From NCBI GenBank assembly GCA_907163375.1, contig CAJQUW010006829.1:37501-101500 (forward strand): a stretch of DNA of 64,000 nucleotides, written 5' to 3'. This DNA comes from Prostheceraeus crozeri. Taxonomy: Eukaryota; Platyhelminthes; Polycladida; Euryleptidae. A program made the position numbers and the translations under genes. This document shows, piece by piece, positions 19,332 through 31,175 of this stretch (positions are counted from its first letter, which is position 1; each line of letters begins with the position of its first letter). The notes under the pieces are model-generated. The model did no database searches, was not told the DNA's origin, and worked only from the letters and a program-made list of their open reading frames with translations.

Positions 19332-20729
19332 TAAACAACGCATTTGACAAGTCGTCAGCCTACATAATCCAGAAAAACAGTTGTCTCCCATCTACGCGGT
19401 AGGCCTACTTCTACTTCCAACAAGAATGTGTCTGTCATCCTATCCATACTCGGAAAGTCAGTCGCTGTGGTATTTCTGATTCTATTGTGTATTTCTTGTT
19501 ATTAGGCCTATCCCGTGGTTCATTCGATTATTAGAAAGTCACCATTTAGGTCGGTTTTCGCAAAAAGCAGAGGAAAATACCTCGTACACCCATTGACGAA
19601 TATTTCTGAGATGAAAAAGAACTTGCTTTGCTGTTCAACTTTGTTTTCTGATGACAAAATCTTGGTTTTAGCATAATACTTCAAAATAATATAAAATAAT
19701 TTAGTATTTACAAGAATAAAAAAACTTCCTTGTTAACAACAACAACAACGCTTCCTAAGTCGGAAAAGGAAGTTACTCGTCATCTTCTAAAGATCTTGAT
19801 TTTTCTATCTTGTATTCTACCTTTATGAAACACATCCGTGCGTGTATCATAACTTGACAGCCGTGAATTTGACAAGATGACATTTAGAATCCACAGCTGA
19901 TTCAATTAGAGCATTATCGATTGACGAACATACAATTATGCTATTTAAGAAAATGATTATTTCCATACGCTTCTGATGATAAAATTGCTGAAAAGATTGA
20001 TTTCCAGGTCAGTGAACATAGTAACCACAATAAAACTTTTGACTAGCATAATAAATGAAAATGATTCTACCAAAGCGAGTTGCGTTTGATTTACCCGTCA
20101 TATGACACTAAATACTAAGCAATAATACTTATTTCTATAAATTCATGAAAATTTATCGTTATCGAAACAAGCTCTCCTTGGTAAAAAAGGAACACTCAAA
20201 CTTCAGGAGCTGACTGATTTCCATAGGAGAATTTACCATCCATTATCAATAACAGAAGCATAGAGAGATAGCAGCAGTTTCTAGCATTTATAATTCTTAG
20301 AAATTGAAGAAAATTTTTGAATATGCTGACAGATGCTTGTGACATTTTCGCACTTATCTAAGCGAATTTTAGGCACACAAATTAGTGAAGCTTTGTTAAA
20401 GATCAGTTGGTTTCATCATTTTAATACAACAATTTCCAAGAGATTATTTTTTACTTTTGTGCGAGCTTAATTTTCTACTTTACAAAGCACAAAATTAATG
20501 CCCCTGACTAGGACTGACATGAGCAGAAGCGATATTAAAAGACGAATAACTTCCTGGTTCGACCGCTCAGCACTTCATGTTGGACGGGACAGCATTGCCT
20601 TGGCAATTAGATTGTCAATTCGATGATTCTATTGTCTGTCCCTTGCTTCTTTATCCCTGTTAGGATGTTGTCGTGGAATGTCCATACCGTTCATTTGAAG
20701 GAATGTTCGGACCATCGCAAAGTCTATGT
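19332..20729. other. 3' flank / probable 3' UTR of the integrin gene
   Basis: Between the A-rich tract and the integrin stop codon. No further exon recognised. ATTAAA-type signals occur on the minus strand around 20421, about 300 bp past the stop, and may end the transcript. The (AAC)n run at 19737-19749 is a short microsatellite. Confidence 0.35.
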
Positions 20730-21077
20730 TCAATCGTATTCCATGTAGTCGTACTTGTGCCGTTCTTCTTCCTCGGCTGCTGCCTGTTGCCTTTGTGCCA
20801 ATCTCTGTTCTTGGACACGGCGATCCCGACTGAAAAAGTTTATTTTCCATAGGAGGAGGATGATACAGCCTAAGATGATAACACCGGCCAATATAGAGAG
20901 AATGGTGAGCATCCACATGTTGTCCGGCCGTCGTGGAGGACGTGGAAGAGTATTGCTGGCAAGAAGTCGCATGATGATGGATGTTGAATTACCGCTGAGT
21001 TGGGCCACTTTGTAGCGAGATGCAGGTCGCCATGTCGCGTTCACTTGAATTGGAACAAAACGCGTCTCGGGGAAGTC
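20730..21077 (-). CDS. integrin alpha exon 13 (membrane helix and tail)
   Basis: Acceptor TTTCAG before 21077; 115 codons and a stop. Residues 1-53 are the extracellular stalk (DFPETRFVPIQVNATW). A 23-residue hydrophobic helix follows (MWMLTILSILAGVIILGCII...), then WKINFFSRDRRVQEQ and a tail rich in Gln/Ala/Glu, ending YDYMEYD. The usual KxGFFKR clasp for the beta subunit appears as KINFFSR: the Gly is Asn and the Lys is Ser. The two Phe and final Arg are kept. Confidence 0.93.
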   Translation of the reverse strand, partial: DFPETRFVPIQVNATWRPASRYKVAQLSGNSTSIIMRLLASNTLPRPPRRPDNMWMLTILSILAGVIILGCIILLLWKINFFSRDRRVQEQRLAQRQQAAAEEEERHKYDYMEYD

Positions 21078-22400
21078 CTGAAATAAGAATAATGAAGGTT
21101 ATTAAGGATTGGTGATTTTCCATAAAGGGTTAAAACAATTACGTAATTGCAAGAGGGGTTCATTGAACGTTGAACTAAAAGTAGTACTGTCAAAGCAATT
21201 AATTAAAATTACGCAGACCCATTTTTTACACACTTGACGTGAAGATAAAGTATAAATATTCAAAGTATATGTCTCATCTGCTGTCAGAAAAACTAACTTA
21301 TTATTTCAACATCAAATCGCTTGTTGACTTGATTTTCTAAATAAATTATTCTGTAAATGTTAATTGATACACTCGCAATACAATACAGTAGTATGGTTAT
21401 CCTTTGTATATTTCCAACAGTAACTGGAAATACATTCAAGATTTGCCAAAATTTTCCAAAGGAAATATGTAATTAATGCGTGAGAAATGTGGTGTATGAA
21501 GAAGTATTACGAATTGGAATTTTGATTACCTTTGTCTCTTTTGAAAAAGCAATAAATACATTCAAAAGCACTCTCATTCTATGTTCCATTAAGCCACAGA
21601 TACAGACTATTTAGCACTTTATAATAAACCATATTTGAGATAGCAATCCTCGCCAATTGACGAGTTTTCAGCTCATACTCGGATTTATTTATTAATAGGA
21701 AAGCAGCCAGAAAGTCAATTTCCGTCAATTATTTGCCTGTTCCTCCAAAGAGAGATAAATTCAACCATGTAAAATATGAATACACACGAATAACACAGCA
21801 AGCTGTAGCACTGACGTACAAAAGAATAACGCCTACTGATGATTTGCGAACCTTTTAAAGGTCAATGATTATTTTACTTACTTTATACACATCAAACTTC
21901 ATTTTTGCTGCTTTCATTGGAATAAAGAGACTGCAAGTTTTCATATTTTAACATAACTCTTAATTTCGGTCGATTTTGATAAATGACAAATAACAATTTT
22001 CGATCGCAACATTCCTTCAAGAAAACTCAGCTATTGGATACATTAGCCATAGAAAAAGCCGTTAGACAATGCAATGAGAGGCAAATACCCAAATCCTAAA
22101 AATGACATTTGCTTTCGTCAATAAGGTGTTACTGACTGCTGATCACTTTCATTTTACTAATCAGTATCTGTACATGTCTGTGTATTAGATATGCATCACG
22201 GTTGAATTTACAATAGATGTGCTTATAATGTGCAGGAAGTAGTGTGAGAACAAAATTACTGCATAAACCATGAAAATGCATAAATCTACGACATTCTCAC
22301 TTAGTTCACGATATTTTCTTGGTCTGCTACGACGCTGACACAAAAATCTGTGACTTGATTGATTTCCAGTACTTCCACTGCTCTGAAGGATTCAACTTAC
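21078..22400. other. integrin intron 12
   Basis: 1.3 kb. Apart from the doubtful 49-bp exon at 21882-21930, nothing recognised. Confidence 0.5.
21882..21930 (-). CDS. candidate extra integrin exon (phase does not fit)
   Basis: 49-bp stretch with acceptor TTGCAG and donor GTAAGT. One frame reads FIPMKAAKMKFDVYK, which resembles the beta strand expected between exons 12 and 13 (other alpha chains have about 15-20 residues there). However, 49 is not a multiple of 3 and both neighbours are phase 0, so inclusion would break the frame unless a base is missing or another splice site is used. Confidence 0.25.
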
Positions 22401-22523
22401 CTCTGTCATAGTATGCACCCACAGACGTGCCTCAATATGGATGCGCATAGACCCAGTCTTGTGTGACAAATGTCCCAGTCGACAACGAATAGGACGACAG
22501 CGCGCCAACCCATCGGAGCACAT
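22401..22523 (-). CDS. integrin alpha exon 12 (calf-2)
   Basis: 41 codons, phase 0 at both ends; acceptor TTGTAG, donor GTAAGT. It encodes CSDGLARCRPIRCRLGHL, the conserved C-x5-C-x3-C pattern, then IEARLWVHT. Confidence 0.9.
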
Positions 22524-23699
22524 CTACAACAAAGGAAAGTTGAAACAGTTCATGATCAACCAAGTTGTATTTACACACAAATGCAAATGCATTGATTGAG
22601 GGAATAAATGCAAATAATATTTAAAACGATCCTGCATTTTTGTTGGGCATATGAGGATTTTCAGGGAACCCTAGATGGCTATGATAAGGAAGTGGCATGG
22701 CCTTTTTCATGTTTACGACAGAAGAAAAGCATTGCAAAAAAATTCTAAATTCTTTCTAATACATTAATTAATTCTTGGACATCTACGGTTCCCTAATCTT
22801 AGAATTGATAATCTATGCAACAGGCATAGACATCCAAAAATTCATACTTTGAAGGCTGATAATGTCGCAATTTCTGTGCATATCTGGCATTTTCCTTTTC
22901 TAGGAACTTTTCAACTGGACGCTGATTTGTATTGAATTATGTAAATCCACGGGAAATTAGAAAAACAGTGTCCAAAATTGCGACGACCGCTAATTGATAA
23001 AGAAATCATTTGCCATAAAGTTTGCTCGATCCCTCTATTTCAGAATTCCTACTGCGAATGCAGATGAAGTCAACTTGATAGATAACTAGCTCTTCTTAAC
23101 TTATTAGTAAATGCATTTAAACATCTACATGAGCTTCCGCAACAATGTTCAAACAAAATCTAAATTTCAAAACATACGCTTATCATCAAATAAATAATTG
23201 TAGACATTTTCCCGGCCAACTGTGATCTCGAATAAGCAATGCACATGTGCATTGTTCATGTATGTTCAAATACTGAAAACCACAATACATTTAGATGATG
23301 AGTGCATTATTCAGACAGCACTTAGGATAAATCAATAGAAATAATGAGGATCATTCTATTAAAAGTGGAATATAAATGAAAACGCTGGCAAAAGTGACCA
23401 CTCTCATAGTCGAGTCCAGAGAGAAGTCATCCGAACTCTGGCTCTATAGTATCACGGAAAAGAAATGAGGAAATTGCTAATAACAGATGACAGGTGATCA
23501 ATTTCAGGTTAATCAATTCCAGAATAGTTAAATATTATCTCTATTAGTAAGATTCTGATATGACTGATTCCTCAAAGTCAAGCAAGTTGTCTACAAAAAC
23601 TGGCAATTTCGTGATTTGTCTCTGCGCTTTGAGGGAAAGCTAATTTTAGACTTATGAATGCAGCTTCATTATGAGCGAATGATGCAGTTTTCTGCTTGC
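22524..23699. other. integrin intron 11
   Basis: 1.2 kb without recognised coding or repeat structure. It begins with a GC donor at its right end (minus-strand 5' side). Confidence 0.5.
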
Positions 23700-23783
23700 C
23701 TCGTATTCTCTTGCTCCATCTGCTGCAGAAGAATATTCTAGAGATGTCTTCCTGCCCGATTTTGTGGATTCACGTGAAAGAAG
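23700..23783 (-). CDS. integrin alpha exon 11 (calf-2 loop), GC donor
   Basis: 28 codons, phase 0 at both ends, after a strong acceptor (TTTTCTTTCAG). Encodes LLSRESTKSGRKTSLEY followed by a Glu/Ala-rich stretch. It fills the gap where other alpha chains have the basic, often furin-cleaved loop before the Cys-rich calf-2 segment. The donor is GCAAGC after GAG, a GC-AG intron. No strict RxxR furin site is present. Inferred from phase and position. Confidence 0.6.
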
Positions 23784-24041
23784 CTGAAAGAAAACAAAAT
23801 CATCTATTATGCTCACATCTAATGCATGAGTGGTCCCATTACTGTAATCGCATTGGAACATTTGCTTTACTTCGTAAGATATCAATTGATTATTTCTATT
23901 CTCATATTAAACGACGTCTTTGCTCCTCTCTGAGAAAGACAAACTAAGTTACTTTATGAACTAAGTTCTTTACTTTAAAAGCCAGTCATGATCTGCCACA
24001 AAATATGCTGCTAAAACGCCAAATTCATGGATTTACATCCG

Positions 24042-24130
24042 TCATCTCGGTGACATATTGGGTAAGTGTTTGACCGAGCGATCTTTTGGTCTAAAGGTCG
24101 AGTCATCAGTAGTAAGTTGTTAATTGCCAA
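24042..24130 (+). repeat. SINE head fragment
   Basis: Diverged partial copy of the tRNA-derived repeat seen at 51070. It retains CTCGGTGACA, GCGATCTTTTGGTCTAAAGGTCGAG and loses the body. Confidence 0.45.
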
Positions 24131-24362
24131 CAAACATGAACGAGTTAAAGATGACAAACTTTCAACGTGGTAATATATGACAAAAACGAAATTCACACCA
24201 ACCGAAGGGAAGACAAGGTTGCGAATAGTGTGCTTCACATCCTCTCATTATCTGAAAATTTTCAGAGATGTTTATTTCGAATCGCGATGTAGTGTATTTG
24301 CTACAATTTAATTACACACATTTCTGCACGATGCGCATCTATTCTCGAATCATTATTTAAAC

Positions 24363-24570
24363 GCCAGTGGTCTCCGTGGCACAGTGCTGGGCCTAGCGAT
24401 CTTGCAGTCCAGAGGTCGAGCTTCGAAGGTGTCATTGGAAGTCGTCGGGATAAAGGATCACAACGCTCCAGATTAAAGTCTGACTATGTCAGCATCATCC
24501 AAGCCTCCAGTAAGGGTGAGTAGTGACGCTAAACTATCATTAACATACATTCACCATTGGAAGTATAATT
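24363..24570 (+). repeat. tRNA-derived SINE copy
   Basis: About 200 bp: GGTCTCCGTGGCACAGTG...GGTCGAGCTT (A-box/B-box-like), then the family body GTGTCATTGGAAGTCGTCGG and CTCCAGATTAAAGTCTGACT. Homologous copies at 51070 (+), 25195 (-), 48968 (+, partial) and 24658 (+, body only). Confidence 0.75.
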
Positions 24571-24657
24571 TTTCTGTGATGCGAGTCTGCACAATTTGAC
24601 CTCACTGTCCCACATTCTAAATGTCTTCACAATTATGAAGTATTATTATGATGATCT

Positions 24658-24750
24658 TTCGAGTCCGGAAAGTGTCATGGAAGGTCGGTAGGGAAGGCAT
24701 TCGGATTGAAAGCATCACATCGCTATGACAATGCCATCACTGACCAAGCT
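24658..24750 (+). repeat. SINE body fragment
   Basis: Matches the body part of the SINE family (AAAGTGTCATGGAAGGTCG...) with further decay; lacks the tRNA-like head. Confidence 0.45.
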
Positions 24751-25194
24751 GCAACATATGTGCCACAGATATTCTACGAATGTTCAAATCCTACCACAAA
24801 CTTTGATTGATACTGAAAAATTGAAAAGCGGTCACCGTGTCTTTTGAATACCCGATAGTGAGAAAGATGGCCTTGATAGGCAATCATCAAAAATATGAAA
24901 CTAAATGCCAGGACCGTATACTCCTCACGGTATAGTATCCTAAATATCCTTGATTATTTGAATTGGTATTAACCGTCAATAGTACGTTGATTTTTATCAT
25001 TCATGATTCCTGTTGATTCACCTCTACTTGTCACTTATTTCCCTGGTTTTGTTACTTCGCATTTGATCGTCTTTATAAATTTTGAGATACGAAATTAGCG
25101 CATTACGTGAATTCGGCGGGTATTCGTTAAATAGCAACAATTTCAACACACTACTGGCATGTAGTCGAAGTCAGTGCATGAAGTTTTATGAAGC

Positions 25195-25385
25195 TTTAAC
25201 GTCACTGCTCCCCATACTTGGAGCTTCGACGGTGCTGACATAGTCAGACTTTTCTGGATCGTTGTGATCTTTTAGTCCGGATGCTCTTCCTGCGACTTCG
25301 AATGACACTTTCAGGGTTCGACCTCTGGACCAAAAGATCGCTAGGCCAATCACTTAACCACTGTGCATCACCGTAGTTGCATAAA
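25195..25385 (-). repeat. tRNA-derived SINE copy
   Basis: Reverse-oriented copy of the family. On the plus strand it reads AACGTCACTGCTCCCCATAC, then GACTTTCTGG-like body, then GGGTTCGACCTCTGGACCAA and CACTGTGCATCACCG head complement. Confidence 0.7.
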
Positions 25386-25794
25386 TGTTGCCTTTTTTCT
25401 ACATAAGCTTTAATTGCTAATATTTGGTGGTCTGCATGCGGAATCTTGTCCTTAGTATCTTATCATCCATGCTATGTCTTATCCCTAACGGTCTGGTGGA
25501 AAAATATATTGAGCTGGCAGTCGAACAGTAAAACATTTTCGTTCACCTAACGATGCGCATAGCTTGTGACTGTCTTTTTACAGCAAACTCGTTGGTTTCA
25601 GATTTTTTGCTTTCAATTTTACGGTCAATAACACGTTATATTATGATTTATGGACAATCAAACAAAATTGCTTTTCTCAAAGTCATAATAGTCTTGCTGA
25701 TTACATTTTTTAGTCAACTGATAGTAGAATCATAGGAAGACCTCATGATAATGCATTATACATTTTCTGATATTATATTCTTCTTCTAAGTGAC

Positions 25795-26560
25795 GTGCCG
25801 GGGGCGTGGGCGATTATGGTCCGGTACCGCTTTCTGTCTCTCGCATCGTGCAGTAGCTACGCTGGTGTCCTTCGCAGCCATCCACTCAAATTGTCCGTCA
25901 GCTTTTCTCTTGTCTGCCTCTGCTCCTCTTGCCAGCAATTTTTCCGGTAGTCGCCAGGTTCTCCAGACTTTCTCGTCTCATGACATGACCGAAGAAAATT
26001 GCTACAATTCTTCTGATATTGTCTGAGAGGGTTCTTTTCTTACCGACTCGTCTCAAGACTTCTTCGTTTGTTATTCTTTCTTTGTATGATATCCTCTGCA
26101 TTTTTCTCAGAAACCACATCTCTGCAACATTTAACGTGGAAATAACTCTTTTGTTCAAGGTCCATACCTCGCTGCCGTATCTTAGGATTGAGATCACATA
26201 GCAATCCAGAACTCGTTTTCTGGTCTTGAAGGATAATTTTGGGTTGGTAAAGATGCTTGAGATGTCCGTGAAACCTTCTTGGCTTGAGCGATTCGTATTT
26301 TGATTTCCGTTAAGGATCTTCCATCACTGGTGTGCAAGCTGGTATGATTGATTTCGATATCGCAATTTAGTGTTTCTTTCTTTTTTGATATGACAATTGT
26401 AACTGTCTTCTTGATATCGAGACTCAGACCCATCTCCTCACTTTCTTTGTTTGCGATGTCAACTAGACTGCAGTTCATTCTTGGTAGTTGCAATGAGCAC
26501 TGTATTGTCCGCATACATATTAATGACATAATATATATCCGATATGATACTAAGAGCATC
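25795..26560 (-). mobile_element. non-LTR retrotransposon (LINE) reverse transcriptase fragment
   Basis: Minus-strand frames contain the RT active-site region (YADNTVL, encoded around 26510), then LSLDIKKT and the 3' part with LRYGSEVWTLNKR, WFLRKMQRI and TNEEVLRRVG, all typical of endonuclease-type LINE ORF2 C-termini. Several frame breaks (near 26194 and 25898) and the second catalytic Asp changed to Asn show a dead copy, inserted in integrin intron 10. Confidence 0.75.
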
Positions 26561-26902
26561 TAACTATTAAAAGTTACAATCAATAACAATTCAATTATTA
26601 TAAAGTATAATTATAATTCTGACAAGGGAATATTCGGACGCCTGAGTCTCTGTCTTCAACGGTTGAATGCAAGAGCACTGTTGTTGCGTGTCGAGTCAGC
26701 CGCAGGCCCCTCAGAACTTTGCTGCTCAGACATTCCTTCAATACTACAAATTTCAAAACTTTTGCACAAGTATTTGTTTGTGCAAGTATTTTTCTTCAAT
26801 ATAATTAAAGTTTTGCTTATATTTGCAATCGAACAATTCTGCTTTTTTTGTAATTAGCTTCGATACCTAACTTCCTCTTCAATTTACCATCCATACACTC
26901 AC

Positions 26903-27109
26903 TCGGACACGGTTAGGGTTGATTATATCCGTCCATGTGTAGTTGTCGCAACGCAAGCCGTTGCTGGTTGCAGCCTGAAGATTTGGCGGGCGGACGATGT
27001 AAAGGAGGTATTTTCCATGATCCTCTGATGCATCCCCGTATACCTCATACGGCCAGTAGATTGTCAAGTGAGATGCTGGGACCACACCAGATTTCATATT
27101 GTTCTCGAG
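26903..27109 (-). CDS. integrin alpha exon 10 (calf-2)
   Basis: 69 codons, phase 0 at both ends; acceptor ATTGCAG, donor GTGAGT. It encodes LENNMKSGVVPASHLTIYWP (family N-GPS-----L-(I/L)-WP), KYLLYIVRPP, and LRCDNYTW near the end. Confidence 0.9.
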
Positions 27110-30100
27110 CTGCAATGCGCATAATATGCATAGATCATTCATCAAGATTGAAAAATACAAAAATATGGACATTTAGAGATGTGAGTTAGAGATGCTGATA
27201 CAGTAGAGAACGACAGAGGTTAAAACGTCGATTTTTTAGAACTTTAAATGTTTAGTTTTATATACAACACAGTCGGATACTTAACCCCATTTCAAACGCG
27301 CTATTTTTAGCTCCGAAAGCCCGGGAGTTCCAGGATCCCCTCTGATTTTCTTGTGGGTGGAGCGCCTCGCGGTTTTCTCCATCTAGAGCCACTAGCGGCG
27401 AAGGAGGAGAAGACTGTGTTAGTAGGGCCATGGGAGGCGGGTCGTTTGACCAAACCATCTTAAGCGCTTTTGTGCCAGCAACCGAAATTGAGTTCTTATC
27501 ACATTCATCACATAGCCCATATGTAACTGGATTAATTGATGGATCATTGTGCTTCAATGTGATTACACTTTCGTTACTTTTACCAATTTACTTTCCGTAA
27601 CACTACATCGCAAAACTTTGACAGATCGCTTGCAGGATGAAGCTAACTAGGCTAGTCAGTGATTCTCGACCACACCTCATGTCTCATCAAATTAGGGTTG
27701 CGATTTTAAATATGCTATAAATATATTTTAAAAGTCTTTATATATTTTTTGTTTTTCTTACATATTTGACGAGAATGGCGGTAGTACTTATCGTGAATTA
27801 AATCAATATCTTCGTAGAAGACTTAAGTGAATTAAAGGAAATCTGAAGATAATACTAATGAGGCAAAAATACTTCTTTAATTCGAGAAAGTCAATCAATT
27901 ATAGAATCTTTGATAATAGTTTTATCACCACTGAAAGTGACATTTATTATTTATTTCGGAATACCTAATTATTTCTTTTTCAATTCATTTCAATACATAG
28001 GTTCAGGATTGAAGAAATAAATAATAAATTTTATAGAGGCAGTGACAGAAAATATAAAGTGACAATTGAAAAATACCGGAATGTCGTAAAAGAAAACAAA
28101 GCTTGACAAAACAACGAAATTGAATGGATAGAAGTAACAGTTCTTGATAATTAAGGATATTCACTCAACACACTAAGCATCTCTGAAAACACTCAACGTC
28201 ACTTTCATCAGCAGAATTAAATAAGAAGCAATTTCCAAAAATATCTTGAAGTCTGCTTCCACACGCAGTCTTCGTGAGTTTAGTAACCTTGCAATGGTGA
28301 TGCTGGTGATGATCAGCCATAGCACTGCAATTTCACATAAGATTCAGCCACGGTAGATTCGATAATCGCTGCCTGCACTTATTGAGTAAACTGTAGTCGC
28401 TCTACTAGTATTATGAAAGTGCATTTGTTAAAAGATTGATTTACTAACATTTCATACGCAATTATAGATACACAGAAGGTATACCATCGTCTTAATTGTG
28501 AATTGTGCATCGGAAAAAGAAAAGATGCCTTTTACCCAAAAAAACAAAACAAAATTAAAAAACATATTACAAATATTTTTTGGCCATTTTCGAAACATAT
28601 TTTCAAAATATAAAATATCGTAACCCAACATCAAATAAATTAATGGATAAGTGAAATAAATTTACGAAGTCACAGTATAAAAGTCAAAAATATCAAGCTT
28701 TTTGAGCTTTCAGGAAGGTTATCTTAAGATAATGTACCAAATCTAGCGTTGAGAGTGCGACTGATCACTTATTGATATTTAACTTTTATATGCATGAAAC
28801 TAAAAAGTTGAGAAACAATGAACAGGTCGCTATATCGGTGAAAATTGAAACCATTTTCCATTTTATCGATATTGGAGTTTGACATATTGTTACAGCCATT
28901 TCTTATTCCGAGTCCCTTAAAATGCATTTATCATCGGCTTCATTCGTTATATTCCTCTAACATTTTGTTTACGTGTCGCATATTCATGTAGTCAATGTGA
29001 TTAATTTTACATTTACTGTCAATCTGTAAATTTGCAGAATAAATTCATCATTATTGTTAGGTGCAAAACAGCGAGTATATGTATACAGAGAATTGCCGTG
29101 CGAATTTTCCCATGTATTTGTGCAACACATGCGTAGTGCACAGATTAAAAGGAAATCATAACAATAAATTCCTTTCGTGAAATTCAATTAATTCCGGAAT
29201 TCGGAAAGAAGATGACAGCATGTGCAGCCCACACCTGTGCACAAGTCGTTGAGATTTTGTAAAATATGCAGCACATTGCGATGAGTCCAATGGGAACAGT
29301 GGCGTTGAGTGGATTAGCGAAGATCCCAATAAATCATTGGAAGAGGCTACGGATAATCAGTTGTTCTGATATCAGAAGAAGCCACAGACTAGTCAATTAT
29401 TCTCGACTGAGATGAAATACCTACAGGTCTCGTCCAATTGAAAAAAATTATATATTGCACTTATGCAGTAGAAAAGTCAGAAGTCTTTTTATATTTGGTG
29501 TGCTTGCAGATAGGTTGTCTTAAGATAATCTATGAAATCTATGAGTCAAGAGTGAGATATGTACGTCTACATTTAAAAAGAAATTATTTACTATTTATTA
29601 CAGTTATAATATTAGTTACTTTATAAGCCAAATATGTATGTAATTGAAAATTGATGGAACAATGAAAATGCTGTCATATCGGTGAAAATTGGAAATTTTC
29701 TGCACTTTGTCAATCTATATTGGAGTTTAACATACTATTTTCAGGTGTTCTTATTAATATTGAAACTATTCGAATTTATGAAAGAAAGTGTTCTCGTGTC
29801 AATGAACAGAAAATGATAATTCCCTGTAGATTCTACCTAGACTTCGGCGTTTTGAATTCAAAATTGTGAAATTTTCGTAATTAGACCGGATTACAAAATG
29901 AAAAAATACTAATATTCATTTGTTGGTATTTCTAATATCAACGTTTTACTTCTTTTATCTTTTTATCATATTTCATGGCAATATTTGCATTCCCTTTCAA
30001 ATTAACTACAGTGGTCAAATGGTTTCTGAGATAGGGCAAGAAATAATATTCACAGTAAAAAGTTATCTTTTTGACCTCCATAATGACCTTGAATATCAAA

Positions 30101-30742
30101 ACAATGATAACATTCTGACTCATGATGAGAACTTTCATTTAGTGTATTTTGTTTTGAATTTGGACCTTTGGTTTCGGAATTAAGCAGAGTGGCAATAGGG
30201 CGCGTTTGTCAAAGCAGCGAGGGTTATAATCTAGTGATGCGCAACCCTCTGATTGCGGTTTGCAGCAAGATATTCTGACTGATTTTCAACTCTTGCATGA
30301 TGTGCGTTGTCACCCAAGCAGTCATACAAGTTGATTTATTGCATGCAAAATTGGTAATGTAGAAGGAGAATTGCAGATGCAGATTCTCACTTACAAACTT
30401 GAGCAACTGAAGCACGGCGGTCGTACACGCTCTGCTTCTTCCTACTAGGACTCTTCAGTTCATCAGCTCGGCTCAGAAGGGCCCTAACTAACTGATGACA
30501 AACAGAAATTGACTGAACAAGCTGATGGGTTGTCCAACAAGTTGTTCTGCATTTGCTTATCTTGTATGTTATCGGATTCACGCCAACTTTTTGCATTTCA
30601 GCGTGAGTGACTTTCTCCTCAACCCTCAGTTATGACAGAAATTGATCTCGATGAAACGATATTACAATCTTGAAGAGTTCACTGGATATCATATATTGGC
30701 GCCAAATGATTTAATCGACGTTTTGATGTTCAAATGACTCAC
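27110..30742. other. integrin intron 9
   Basis: 3.6 kb. Short ORFs occur (a minus frame at 30387-30596 with splice-like ends was tested as an exon and rejected). A GC-richer patch at 27310-27450 is unexplained. No repeat family recognised. Confidence 0.4.
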
Positions 30743-30932
30743 CATAAGAGTAAAAGAGACGCGCGGGCCTATCTTTTTTTCGTGTTTGATACTTGAAGCA
30801 CCAAGCAGTTGATGTCGACCGTAGATAACCATATCAGGTTCTACGATGCTGGTCATCCGAATGTCTGCCAGGATCTGAACGTCCGCAGAAAATGTTAAAT
30901 TCATTGGCCGGCCCCTCAGATTATCACTGACA
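30743..30932 (-). CDS. integrin alpha exon 9 (calf-1/calf-2)
   Basis: Acceptor CTTTCAG, donor GTGAGT; one base plus 63 codons (NLTFSADVQILADIRM, VIYGRHQLL, GPRVSFTLM). The GP-V segment directly precedes the next exon's N-N start as in other alpha chains. Phase 0 end. Confidence 0.87.
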
Positions 30933-31026
30933 CTGAAAGATGAAATTTAAAATTGCTCAAAGCACATAGAGAAAGAAGACTTAAAATTGAAACAATTTTA
31001 AACAAATATCTCACGCAGTTACTTAC

Positions 31027-31175
31027 GTCACCAGGGAAACGACAAAATCAAGACGAGGAGTATCAGGAACAATGTTAGAACCGCTGATGTGGACGGAACA
31101 AGTTTTGGTCATACCCTTTGTGAGTGGATTGGCAATGGGACAACGGAGCTTGGAATCACGCATCTTGCATTGAAA
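31027..31175 (-). CDS. integrin alpha exon 8 (calf-1)
   Basis: Acceptor GTTTCAG, donor GTAAGT; 49 codons plus two bases. It encodes FQCKMRDSKLRCPIANPLTK, the conserved C...V.C.(I/L)(G/A)NP(L/M) motif, then PRLDFVVSLV. A 94-bp intron follows. Confidence 0.88.

Noticed and set aside
18844..19391. Phe-rich minus-strand ORFs of 79-120 codons
   Set aside because: They are translations of the A-rich low-complexity tract.
30224..30596. Minus-strand ORF with splice-like ends, RKK-rich, tested as an integrin exon
   Set aside because: Exon 9 ends and exon 10 begins at directly adjacent family positions with matching phase, so nothing is missing between them.
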